From the NCBI GenBank assembly GCA_946002345.1, contig CAMFZA010000132.1, positions 1 to 5,424 on the forward strand: a DNA stretch of 5,424 nucleotides. Direction: 5' to 3'. Shown one piece after another: positions 1 to 5,424 of the stretch; the stretch's first letter is position 1; every line of letters starts with the position of its first letter. Position numbers and translations under genes: made by a program. The notes beneath the pieces were generated by a model. It ran no database searches. It was given only the letters and a program-made list of their open reading frames with translations, and had not been told where the DNA came from. The stretch is from an uncultured Phascolarctobacterium sp. (GTDB lineage: Bacteria > Bacillota > Negativicutes > Acidaminococcales > Acidaminococcaceae).

Positions 1-1
1 G

Positions 2-1582
2 CTGAAGGAGCAGCTTGTGGATTTAAAGAATACCGAAGAGGCCGCTATGATTTTTACGGGTTATTTGGAAAACTACAAGTATCCCGATGGCACCATCTGT
101 TGGCTGCCCATGTGCGGTGAAGCCGATCTTTTTGTAGCTAATAAGGATTTATTTATTAAGCATGGGATTCCCTTGCCCAAGGATTACAAAAGCTTTAAAG
201 AGGCCTGTGCTAGATTCAAGGTCTTGGGCATAAAGCCCTTTGTCTCCGATTGGTATTATGATTATACTGCGCTGGCCATCCTGCAGGGTCTCAATATTCA
301 TGAGCTTACCTCCAGAGAAGGACAGCTGTGGCGGAGCCAATACGAAAATACTGGCGAACAAAAGGCGGTGGGTCTGGATAAACAGGTGTGGCCCTTAGCC
401 TTCCAACGTATGGAAAGCTTTATTAGGGATGCTTATGTGGAGCCCCAGGATGATAATAATCTTTATGAGGATATGGATGCTCTGCTCATTTCGGGCAAGG
501 CAGCCATGAGCCGGATGACCGCCAATGTGGCCTTGGACCATATTAGGCGTTATAGGATGAATCTAGTTATGCTCCCCTATTTTGGTCAGGATGGGGGCGA
601 GGATTGGCTGCTAACCTATCCGGCCTTCCAAGTAGCCTTGAATAAGGCCAGCGCACAAAATGAGCAGCGCAAGCAAAAAATGATGCGTATTTTGAGCGTA
701 ATGATGAGTGAGGGCGCTCAAAGAAAGCTGGGCTCTAGAAACGACGTTATTTCCTACAGCCGTAATGCGGAGCTCAAGATTTCTCCCCTACTGGAGAATA
801 TCAGTCCCTTTATTGAGGCAAATCGGATCTATGTGCGCCTTGCTTCCACGGACTTTTTCGCAGGCTCCAAGCTGGCCGTTTCTAAAATGCTTAAGAGAGA
901 AGCAACAGCTGAGCAGGCCTATGCAATTATGGATGAGTATTTGCGTAAGCCGAAGCAACGGGAGGAGCTAAAGCTGAAGCCCTTTGACACGGCCTATAGC
1001 TTTACGGATAGCAAGCAGGGAGGTAACGAAGCCAACTCTGCTATGGCTAATTCCCTGCGCAGCTATTACGGCAGCGATATTCTCGTGGCTGCAGGGCATA
1101 GCTTTACCGGGCCTATTTTCAATTCCGGTTATTCCGAAAAAATGCTTGGTTATATGGTCATGCCCAATTATTTAGAAAGCTTTACCAAGCAGCTGACCGG
1201 TGCGGAACTGGAGCGCCTGCTGAAGCTGTACGTGGAGGGCGTGCCCGATGTGGATGTGTATAGTGCGGTAAATCCTGTGAACTATCATTCCTTACCCATC
1301 ACCAGTGGGATGGAATATGTGGTTAAGCAGGGGCAAAGGCACGATGCTTTCACCCTTAAGCAGCTGTTGTATCAGGGCAAGCCCCTGGATAAGAATAAAA
1401 CCTACAGGGTGACCGTGTTAGATAAAAAGACCTTCTTTTCAGTCTTGGCCGAGAAGCTTGATGGGCACAAGGGAAGCGAGGGCTTTACCTGTGGGGAGAA
1501 GCGAGTGCGTGAAGCTTGGCAGGCATACGTTACGTCCGGTAAACCCTTACTAGCTCCTTCACCGTATCTTACGGTTGAATAA
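2..1582 (+). CDS. Extracellular solute-binding protein fused to a 5'-nucleotidase C-terminal domain (5'-partial)
   Basis: The frame is open from base 2, with no start and ribosome site in the window, so the gene begins upstream; the GTG at 17 is only an internal codon. About 526 residues are visible. Roughly residues 1-325 resemble family 1/8 sugar-type ABC binding proteins: a 'GIPLPKDYKSFKEAC..FKVLGIKPF' segment, then 'GKAAM', then 'MRILSVMMSEGAQRKLG', which matches the usual late helix of these folds. From about residue 326 to the end it matches the substrate-binding C-terminal domain of 5'-nucleotidases: 'LTGAELERLL' near residue 400, 'PITSGMEYVV', and 'GKPLDKNKTYRVTV'. The metal-binding phosphoesterase domain that normally precedes this module is not seen, so I infer ligand binding rather than catalysis. 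The usual Asn-Gly-Gly motif seems replaced by 'AAGHSFTGPIFNSGY'. It probably acts outside the cytoplasmic membrane. The signal peptide and any permease genes would lie upstream. The domain calls are fairly sure; the ligand is unknown. Confidence 0.8.
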   Translation: MKEQLVDLKNTEEAAMIFTGYLENYKYPDGTICWLPMCGEADLFVANKDLFIKHGIPLPKDYKSFKEACARFKVLGIKPFVSDWYYDYTALAILQGLNIHELTSREGQLWRSQYENTGEQKAVGLDKQVWPLAFQRMESFIRDAYVEPQDDNNLYEDMDALLISGKAAMSRMTANVALDHIRRYRMNLVMLPYFGQDGGEDWLLTYPAFQVALNKASAQNEQRKQKMMRILSVMMSEGAQRKLGSRNDVISYSRNAELKISPLLENISPFIEANRIYVRLASTDFFAGSKLAVSKMLKREATAEQAYAIMDEYLRKPKQREELKLKPFDTAYSFTDSKQGGNEANSAMANSLRSYYGSDILVAAGHSFTGPIFNSGYSEKMLGYMVMPNYLESFTKQLTGAELERLLKLYVEGVPDVDVYSAVNPVNYHSLPITSGMEYVVKQGQRHDAFTLKQLLYQGKPLDKNKTYRVTVLDKKTFFSVLAEKLDGHKGSEGFTCGEKRVREAWQAYVTSGKPLLAPSPYLTVE

Positions 1583-1603
1583 ATTATTTTCTTTTACTTT
1601 ATT
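1575..1603 (+). promoter_or_regulatory. Weak candidate promoter for the SLH porin
   Basis: TTGAAT (1575-1580) and TTTATT (1598-1603) are separated by 17 bases. Each matches the sigma70 consensus at four of six positions. The -35 box lies on the last codons of the upstream gene. No hairpin terminator is visible in the 42-bp gap, so read-through from the upstream gene is equally possible. Confidence 0.3.
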
Positions 1604-1624
1604 GATGAATTTGAGGAGGAAAGC

Positions 1625-2302
1625 ATGAAGAAAACTTTATTTGCAGCAGTAGCCCTGAGCTTGGGCATCACTGTCTCTGCCTGTGGGGCCGCAAACCCTT
1701 TTAGTGACGTTCCTGCAGGACATTGGGCATACGACAGTATTGCTAAGCTATCAGCAGCTGGCGTTGTGGAAGGGTATGAGGATACAACCTTTGGTGGCGA
1801 CAAGCTGCTGACACGCTACGAAATGGCCCAAATCGTGGCAAGAGCCATGGCTAAGGGTGCCAAGGTGGATAAGCTAGCCGCAGAATTTGCCGACGAGCTG
1901 GACAACCTGGGTGTGCGTGTAGCCAATTTGGAACAAAAGAGCGACAATATCCGTTTTTGGGGACAGCTGCGTACCCGGTATGAGCGTTGGGACCGCAGCG
2001 GGGACAAGCGCGATCAGCATGATGTTTCTGGCGGCCGTACCCGTATATGGGGCGAGGGCCAGGTCAACGATAGCTGGACCTATAATCTGATGCTGCAAAA
2101 CGAGGAAATTTTTAGTAATAACAAGGGTGAAGAAGAAATCCAATTTAAGCGTGCCTATGTACAAGGTCGCCTGGGTGGCACGACCGTGCGGGCTGGCCGT
2201 TGGGGTGAGGATATTTCTAAAATGGTTATTGATACCCATCTGGAGGGCGTAAAATACACTTATGGCAACAACAAGATTAACTTTAACAGTTTTTTCACAT
2301 AG
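1625..2302 (+). CDS. N-terminal product of the interrupted porin: signal peptide, SLH domain, stalk, first barrel strands
   Basis: This 225-residue product is what would be made if the TAG is read as stop. It has a Lys-Lys signal peptide with a hydrophobic core. The expected signal peptidase I site is after 'GAA', just before 'NPFSDV', where homologous porins usually begin. A lipobox-like 'VSAC' (residues 17-20) also lies in the cleavage region. The SLH domain and stalk are complete, so the fragment could still be exported and bind the wall. It has only about 115 residues of barrel and lacks the C-terminal strand needed for outer-membrane insertion. I infer it would not form a pore and would probably be degraded. 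Confidence 0.6.
   Translation: MKKTLFAAVALSLGITVSACGAANPFSDVPAGHWAYDSIAKLSAAGVVEGYEDTTFGGDKLLTRYEMAQIVARAMAKGAKVDKLAAEFADELDNLGVRVANLEQKSDNIRFWGQLRTRYERWDRSGDKRDQHDVSGGRTRIWGEGQVNDSWTYNLMLQNEEIFSNNKGEEEIQFKRAYVQGRLGGTTVRAGRWGEDISKMVIDTHLEGVKYTYGNNKINFNSFFT
2300..2302 (+). other. In-frame amber codon (TAG) inside the porin barrel
   Basis: Reading from ATG 1625, the codons around it are Phe-Phe-Thr-TAG-Ala-Ala-Gly-Pro. Frame is kept on both sides, so this is a substitution-type stop and not a frameshift. The three gene ends visible in the window all use TAA. A single base change would restore Tyr, Trp, Gln, Leu, Ser, Lys or Glu. Confidence 0.85.
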
Positions 2303-2866
2303 GCTGCAGGCCCGCACAGCACCCTGACCAGCAATGGACGCTTGAACATCTTTAGTGTAGCTGGTAATTACGACAGAAGCAATTTCTTTGTGAACTACTA
2401 TAACACTAATAATGCAGCTGTTGTTGCAGTTGCAAAGGACGGCTGGTATGATAAGGACCTTTCTAAAAAGGGCGATAAGGATATCTTCAACGTTGGTATC
2501 GGCTATAAGCTTACTCCTACTGTGCGCCTCTTTGGTGAATATATGCACAGCACCAAGGATATCGACCCCAGAATTGGTCGCGATGGTTATGTAGCTCGCA
2601 TCGAGTACAAGGGCCATGATGTGAATAAACCCGGTAGCTTTGGCTTGGTGGCTAACTACTACAACCAATCCTCCAACAGCTTCTTTCTTCCCACTATTTC
2701 TGCTAATAGATTTCTCTTTGATGGTGGCTTTGAGGGCTGGAATGTGGGCGCTAAATACACCTTTGCCAAGAATATTTACGGCTTAGTGGACTATTTTGAT
2801 ACAGAATCCAAGCTGGGCAATAACCGTGATAAGGTGCTGATTACCGAGGTATATTTCCTGTTCTAA
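2303..2866 (+). pseudogene. Distal beta-barrel part of the interrupted porin
   Basis: This is the same frame as the upstream part, 187 sense codons directly after the TAG, ending at TAA 2864-2866. It is rich in alternating aromatic and polar strands ('NFFVNYYNTNN', 'TVRLFGEYMHS', 'GSFGLVANYYNQSS', 'GWNVGAKYTFAKNIYGLVDYF') and ends in Phe. The only nearby candidate restart is TTG at 2342, which has no convincing ribosome site. A restarted product would lack a signal peptide, so it could not reach the outer membrane by itself. It is best seen as the rest of the same gene and not as an independent one. Confidence 0.6.
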
Positions 2867-2885
2867 GCTAAAAGATGCCTAACAG

Positions 2886-2925
2886 GTGTCCGCAGTGAAA
2901 AAAATTCGCTGCGGGCACTTTTTTT
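2886..2925 (+). terminator. Rho-independent terminator after the porin
   Basis: GTGTCCGCAGTGAA (2886-2899) pairs with TTCGCTGCGGGCAC (2905-2918). This gives a 14-bp stem with two G-U wobbles and an AAAAA loop, followed by seven T (2919-2925). It sits 20 bases past the porin stop and ends that transcription unit, which also supports reading both porin parts as one gene. Confidence 0.93.
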
Positions 2926-2937
2926 ACGCATTTTCTA

Positions 2938-2966
2938 TAGACAAATGAAACGGGGAGAAGTATAAT
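2938..2966 (+). promoter_or_regulatory. Strong sigma70-type promoter for the NhaC-family transporter
   Basis: The -35 TAGACA (2938-2943) matches five of six consensus positions. A 17-base spacer leads to a perfect -10 TATAAT (2961-2966). It lies just past the porin terminator. Transcription should start near 2973, giving an untranslated leader of about 88 nt if translation starts at 3061. Confidence 0.8.
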
Positions 2967-3005
2967 AAGTTTGCCTCTTATGTAGAGACAAAAAATGGAA
3001 GGAAA

Positions 3006-3033
3006 ACAGCTTATTCTGCAAGGAAAAAGCTGT
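3006..3033 (+). promoter_or_regulatory. Possible hairpin in the transporter mRNA leader
   Basis: ACAGCTT (3006-3012) and AAGCTGT (3027-3033) are a perfect 7-bp inverted repeat around a 14-nt loop. It lies between the inferred transcription start and the preferred start codon. No T-run follows, so it is not a terminator. It resembles no riboswitch class I know, and a regulatory role is speculative. Confidence 0.25.
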
Positions 3034-3045
3034 AAAACAAAGCTT

Positions 3046-3052
3046 GAGGGGG
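3046..3052 (+). promoter_or_regulatory. Ribosome binding site that selects the ATG at 3061
   Basis: GAGGGGG lies eight bases before ATG 3061, whereas the in-frame upstream ATG at 2995 has only a weak AGAGA nearby. The start at 3061 also puts the first membrane helix at the very N-terminus, as is common in this family. Confidence 0.65.
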
Positions 3053-3060
3053 CTTGGTCA

Positions 3061-4440
3061 ATGGAATATGGAATAATCTGCTTATTCCCGGCTATTTTGA
3101 CTGTTGTTGTGGCAGTTTGGTCAAAAAGAACAACGGAGCCTTTGCTCCTGGGTGCCTTAACAGGCTATGCCCTGCTGAGCTATAAAACGGGGGCCAACTT
3201 TGTGGAGCTGGCTACCTCCAAGTTTTTTGACGTCTTCACGGACCCTGAATCTGTGTGGATGCTTTTAGTGTGTGGTCTCTTTGGCAGCTTGATTGCGGTT
3301 ATCAACGAATCCAATGCTACCAACGCCATTGCCAATGTTTTGGGCAAGGTGTGTAAATCCAAAACTACTACCCTTTTGTCTGCCTGGATTTTGGGCATGA
3401 TTATCTATATCGATGACTACATGAATATTTTGACCGTCACCAGCTGTACTAAAAAGCTGGCGGACCAAAGAAATATTCCCCGTGAGGCCCTGGCCTATGT
3501 GGTGGACTCCACTGGCGCGCCCACCAGCGTGCTGATTCCCTTTTCCACCTGGGCCATCTTCTTTGGCGGCGTGTTCTACGAGCAGGACTCCATTAAAGCC
3601 CTAGGCTACGGCGACGCCATTTCCACTTATATGCAGATTATCCCCTATATTTTCTATGGTATTTTTGCTTTGGCCATTGTGCCCCTGTTCATCGTGGGCA
3701 TCGTGCCCAAGGTGGGTGCCATGAAGCGTGCCTATAGTCGCATCAAGAACGACGAGGAAGGCTACGGTATTATTGAGAATGCCATGTACCATGAGCATGA
3801 TAAGCCCGATGATTACGACCGCAAGGCCAGTGCCTGGGACTTTGTTATTCCCATCCTGACCATGATCGGCGTGCAAATGTATGTGGGGGACCTGTTCGTG
3901 GGCCTGATTGCAGCCCTTTTGTGTTGCATCGTGCTCTACGTGCCCCGGGGCAAAATCACCATGGGCAAGTTCTGCGATTGTTGGATTGAAGGCTTTGCGG
4001 ACCTTGTGCCCGTGCTGTCCATCATCGTGGCTGCCTTTTATATTGAAGGTGCCATGACCGCCATCGGCATGCCGGCTTATGTAATTCATCTCATCGAGCC
4101 CTATGTGAATGCGCAAATGTATCCCATGCTGGCCTTCTGGACCGTGGGCTGCCTAGGCTTCATCACCGGATCCAACTGGGGTATTCCTGCAGTGTGCGCT
4201 CCCATCATTATTCCCCTGGGCTTCGCCGTAGAGGCCAACCCCTTCTTGGTAATGGCCGCCATTGTCAGCGGTGCAACGTTGTGCAGCCATGCCTGCTTCT
4301 ATGCAGATGCTACAGTATTTACCTCCAAGGCCTGTGATATTGAAAACACGGCCCATGTGTATACCCAACTGCCCTATGCAGGTATTGCCATGGTGTTCGC
4401 CTCCTTGGCCTATTTAATCGCTGGCTTTGTGGTTGTCTAA
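3061..4440 (+). CDS. NhaC-family Na+/H+ antiporter-like membrane transporter
   Basis: From ATG 3061 the product has 459 residues and about 11-12 hydrophobic segments. Family features include 'IYIDDYMNILTV' (acidic pair at 118-119 in a membrane segment, like the 'IDDY' motif of NhaC-type proteins), 'DSTGAPTSVLIPFSTWA' (149-165), 'GSNWGIPAVCAPIIIPLG' (370-387), and the late block 'SGATLCSHACFYADATVFTSK' (403-423) followed by 'AHVYTQLPYA'. A hydrophilic loop at about 217-258, rich in Lys, Asp and Glu, separates two halves. Members exchange Na+ for H+ or, in some cases, exchange organic acids such as malate and lactate, so the substrate here is not determined. It acts in the cytoplasmic membrane. 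It is monocistronic, with its own promoter and terminator. An alternative in-frame start at 2995 would add 22 mostly polar residues. The family call is strong; the substrate is open. Confidence 0.85.
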   Translation: MEYGIICLFPAILTVVVAVWSKRTTEPLLLGALTGYALLSYKTGANFVELATSKFFDVFTDPESVWMLLVCGLFGSLIAVINESNATNAIANVLGKVCKSKTTTLLSAWILGMIIYIDDYMNILTVTSCTKKLADQRNIPREALAYVVDSTGAPTSVLIPFSTWAIFFGGVFYEQDSIKALGYGDAISTYMQIIPYIFYGIFALAIVPLFIVGIVPKVGAMKRAYSRIKNDEEGYGIIENAMYHEHDKPDDYDRKASAWDFVIPILTMIGVQMYVGDLFVGLIAALLCCIVLYVPRGKITMGKFCDCWIEGFADLVPVLSIIVAAFYIEGAMTAIGMPAYVIHLIEPYVNAQMYPMLAFWTVGCLGFITGSNWGIPAVCAPIIIPLGFAVEANPFLVMAAIVSGATLCSHACFYADATVFTSKACDIENTAHVYTQLPYAGIAMVFASLAYLIAGFVVV

Positions 4441-4471
4441 ATCTATTGAAACAATTATATATGATATGCTT

Positions 4472-4505
4472 ACGCCTCGGTATTGTGCCGGGGCGTTTAC
4501 TTTTC
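4472..4505 (+). terminator. Probable rho-independent terminator after the transporter
   Basis: ACGCCTCGG (4472-4480) pairs with CCGGGGCGT (4488-4496), a 9-bp GC-rich stem with one G-U wobble and a 7-nt loop. It is followed by a broken T-tract (TTTACTTTT). It starts 31 bases after the transporter stop. It is weaker than the porin terminator because the T-run is interrupted. Confidence 0.75.
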
Positions 4506-4536
4506 CTAAAGTTTTCCTGCTGAAAGAGCCAGAATT

Positions 4537-4545
4537 TGGTATAAT
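4537..4545 (+). promoter_or_regulatory. Extended -10 promoter for priA
   Basis: TGGTATAAT combines a perfect -10 hexamer (4540-4545) with the TGn extension. No good -35 is seen at 17 bases; CTGAAA (4520-4525) is too close. Extended -10 promoters can work without a -35. Transcription would start near 4552, leaving a leader of about 92 nt in which I see only weak base pairing. Confidence 0.65.
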
Positions 4546-4631
4546 AAAGACAAGTGTATTTGTTGTTTTTACTGATATAGATGGGGCATTAAGGGCCTGC
4601 TCAAGGCAGCTGCCAATAGCCTCATGTAGCG

Positions 4632-4638
4632 AAGGGAG
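4632..4638 (+). promoter_or_regulatory. priA ribosome binding site
   Basis: AAGGGAG lies five bases before ATG 4644. It supports that start, which gives the expected PriA N-terminus. Confidence 0.7.
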
Positions 4639-4643
4639 TTTCC

Positions 4644-5424
4644 ATGTTTGCAGTTAGTGTTGCTATTAATTTACCAGTGAAAAGCCTTTTTCGTCAATTT
4701 ACCTACGCCGTGCCGGAAAATATGGCCTTTTTGGATAGGGGCTGGCGAGTGGTAGTGCCCTTTAGTGGCCAAAAGGTGGAGGGCTTTGTGGTGGAGCGTT
4801 GCCCCTTGCCCCAGGAGCCGGGGCTGCTGGCGAAAATTAAATATGTGGAAGCTGCCCTAGGAGATAGTCCTTGGTTTGACAGTGAAATGCTGGCCACCGC
4901 TAGCTGGCTGGCAGATTATTATATGTGTAGTCTGGCAGAGGCCATGCGGCTGTTCGTGCCGGGCAAGACCAGCATTCGTAGGCAGGCGGTGCGGGATAGC
5001 GCTGGCAAGCTTTTGTATTATAGCTATGGAGAGCGCCTCAAGGAAAAGACCGTGCAGGCCTTTGCTATCAATGAGGCTGGACGCACCATGCTGGAAAGTG
5101 GCGTCCTGCTCAAAAGAGCCAGAGCTCAGCAGGGGGCCTTGGCTGTGCTGGCCGATGCCACAGAGTGGCTCAGTGCCGCCGAGTTGGCCGCTAAGGGCGT
5201 GAGCCGAGCAGTGCTCAAGGCGCTGTGCGAGCATGGGCTAGTGGTGCAAAAGGAAAAGCGGGTGCTGCGTAATAGCTATGCTAGGCCGGTGGCGGTGGGG
5301 GAAAGCCTGCAGCTGACGGCGGAGCAGCAGCAGGCAGTAGCCAAAATTACGGCGGCCATTGCTTCCGGCAAGCAGGCAACCTTTTTGCTGCAGGGCAGTA
5401 CCGGTAGCGGCAAGACCGAGGTCT
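4644..5424 (+). CDS. priA: Primosomal protein N' (PriA replication restart helicase), 3'-partial
   Basis: 260 residues are visible before the window ends. PriA is a 3'-to-5' DNA helicase that recognises stalled or repaired forks and reloads the replicative helicase. Residues 1-105 fit the 3'-DNA-end binding domain ('FTYAVPENM', 'GWRVVVPF', 'KVEGFVVE', then 'LADYYMCSLAEAMRLFVP', a typical PriA block). About 165-215 fits the winged-helix region. The helicase core begins with 'LTAEQQQAV' (224-232) and the Walker A 'GSTGSGKT' (251-258) followed by Glu-Val, as in PriA. The family usually has about 730-820 residues, so about two thirds (DEAH box, zinc-binding cysteines, C-terminal domain) lies beyond the edge. 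The gene starts its own transcription unit. In many Firmicutes def and fmt follow priA, but that cannot be seen here. Identification is confident. Confidence 0.95.
   Translation, partial: MFAVSVAINLPVKSLFRQFTYAVPENMAFLDRGWRVVVPFSGQKVEGFVVERCPLPQEPGLLAKIKYVEAALGDSPWFDSEMLATASWLADYYMCSLAEAMRLFVPGKTSIRRQAVRDSAGKLLYYSYGERLKEKTVQAFAINEAGRTMLESGVLLKRARAQQGALAVLADATEWLSAAELAAKGVSRAVLKALCEHGLVVQKEKRVLRNSYARPVAVGESLQLTAEQQQAVAKITAAIASGKQATFLLQGSTGSGKTEV

Larger units (their letters stand above)
1625..2866 (+). pseudogene. OmpM-like SLH-domain outer-membrane porin, interrupted by an in-frame TAG
   Basis: This is one reading frame of 412 sense codons plus an amber at codon 226. It is preceded by the ribosome site GAGGAGGA (1613-1620), four bases before the ATG. 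Order of parts: signal peptide (about 1-23); SLH domain (about 25-76, 'NPFSDVPAGHWAYDSI' and 'TRYEMAQIVARAM'); short coiled-coil-like stalk (about 80-106); then alternating beta-strand sequence from about 109 ('IRFWGQLRTRYE') to the last residue Phe ('EVYFLF'), the typical BAM-recognised end of a barrel. In Negativicutes such proteins bind cell-wall polymers through the SLH domain and form the main diffusion pores and tethers of the outer membrane. The stop at 2300-2302 would remove about 187 residues of barrel, and no other lesion is seen. I call it a pseudogene because of this stop. Sequencing error, suppression or recoding remain possible. A strong terminator follows. Confidence 0.75.

Noticed and set aside
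1874..2668. Long open frame of 264 codons on the minus strand across the porin
   Set aside because: It lies antisense to a clearly coding porin frame, has no recognisable domain, and is low-complexity in places. The plus-strand frame carries SLH and barrel signatures, so this is a codon-usage shadow.
2342..2866. Distal porin part as an independent gene starting at TTG 2342
   Set aside because: There is no ribosome site or signal peptide, and the frame is shared with the upstream porin. It is the rest of the same gene.
3601..4116. Minus-strand open frame of 171 codons rich in His and Gly
   Set aside because: It lies antisense to the conserved transporter. The His/Gly richness comes from reverse-reading GTG, ATG and GCC codons.
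4584..4614. Possible hairpin or riboswitch in the priA leader (GGCA...TGCC and CTGC...GCAG)
   Set aside because: The stems are only about 4 bp, alternative pairings compete (GGCAGCTGCC is self-complementary), and nothing resembles a known riboswitch.
4427..4657. Small plus-strand open frame between the transporter and priA
   Set aside because: It overlaps the transporter end, the terminator stem, the priA promoter and the priA start, and has no ribosome site or domain.
4876..5234. Open frames on both strands inside priA
   Set aside because: The priA frame is continuous from 4644 to the window edge with clear family motifs, so these are shadows.

Overview
The window reads as a chromosomal segment of a diderm Firmicute (class Negativicutes), plausibly near Acidaminococcaceae/Phascolarctobacterium. 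The clearest clue is a secreted protein with an N-terminal S-layer homology (SLH) domain, a short coiled-coil stalk and an outer-membrane beta-barrel ending in Phe. This OmpM-type layout tethers the outer membrane to the cell wall in Negativicutes. The genus-level placement is inference. All genes lie on the + strand, with strong AGGAGG-like ribosome sites and sigma70-type promoters.

Layout: (1) 1-1582 holds the 3' part of an exported protein in which an ABC-type sugar-binding-protein fold is fused to a 5'-nucleotidase C-terminal domain. Its start lies upstream of the window. (2) After a 42-bp gap, 1625-2866 holds the OmpM-like SLH porin. It is interrupted by one in-frame TAG at codon 226, and the reading frame then continues undamaged to a proper beta-barrel terminus. 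A strong intrinsic terminator follows (2886-2925). (3) A near-consensus promoter (TAGACA-17-TATAAT) and an 88-nt or so leader precede an NhaC-family Na+/H+-antiporter-like transporter, best started at 3061 and ending at 4440. A probable terminator follows at 4472-4505. (4) An extended -10 promoter and a leader of about 90 nt precede priA (replication restart helicase), which starts at 4644 and runs off the window just after its Walker A motif.

The first two genes may work together at the cell envelope, with the porin admitting solutes and the fusion protein binding a ligand outside the cytoplasmic membrane. The transporter and priA are separate transcription units bounded by terminators. The observations most worth following are the amber codon inside an otherwise intact major-porin-type gene and the binding-protein/nucleotidase-C domain fusion. 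I see no mobile element, CRISPR array, RNA gene or clearly new defence or biosynthetic system, and no gene-free stretch over about 205 bases.
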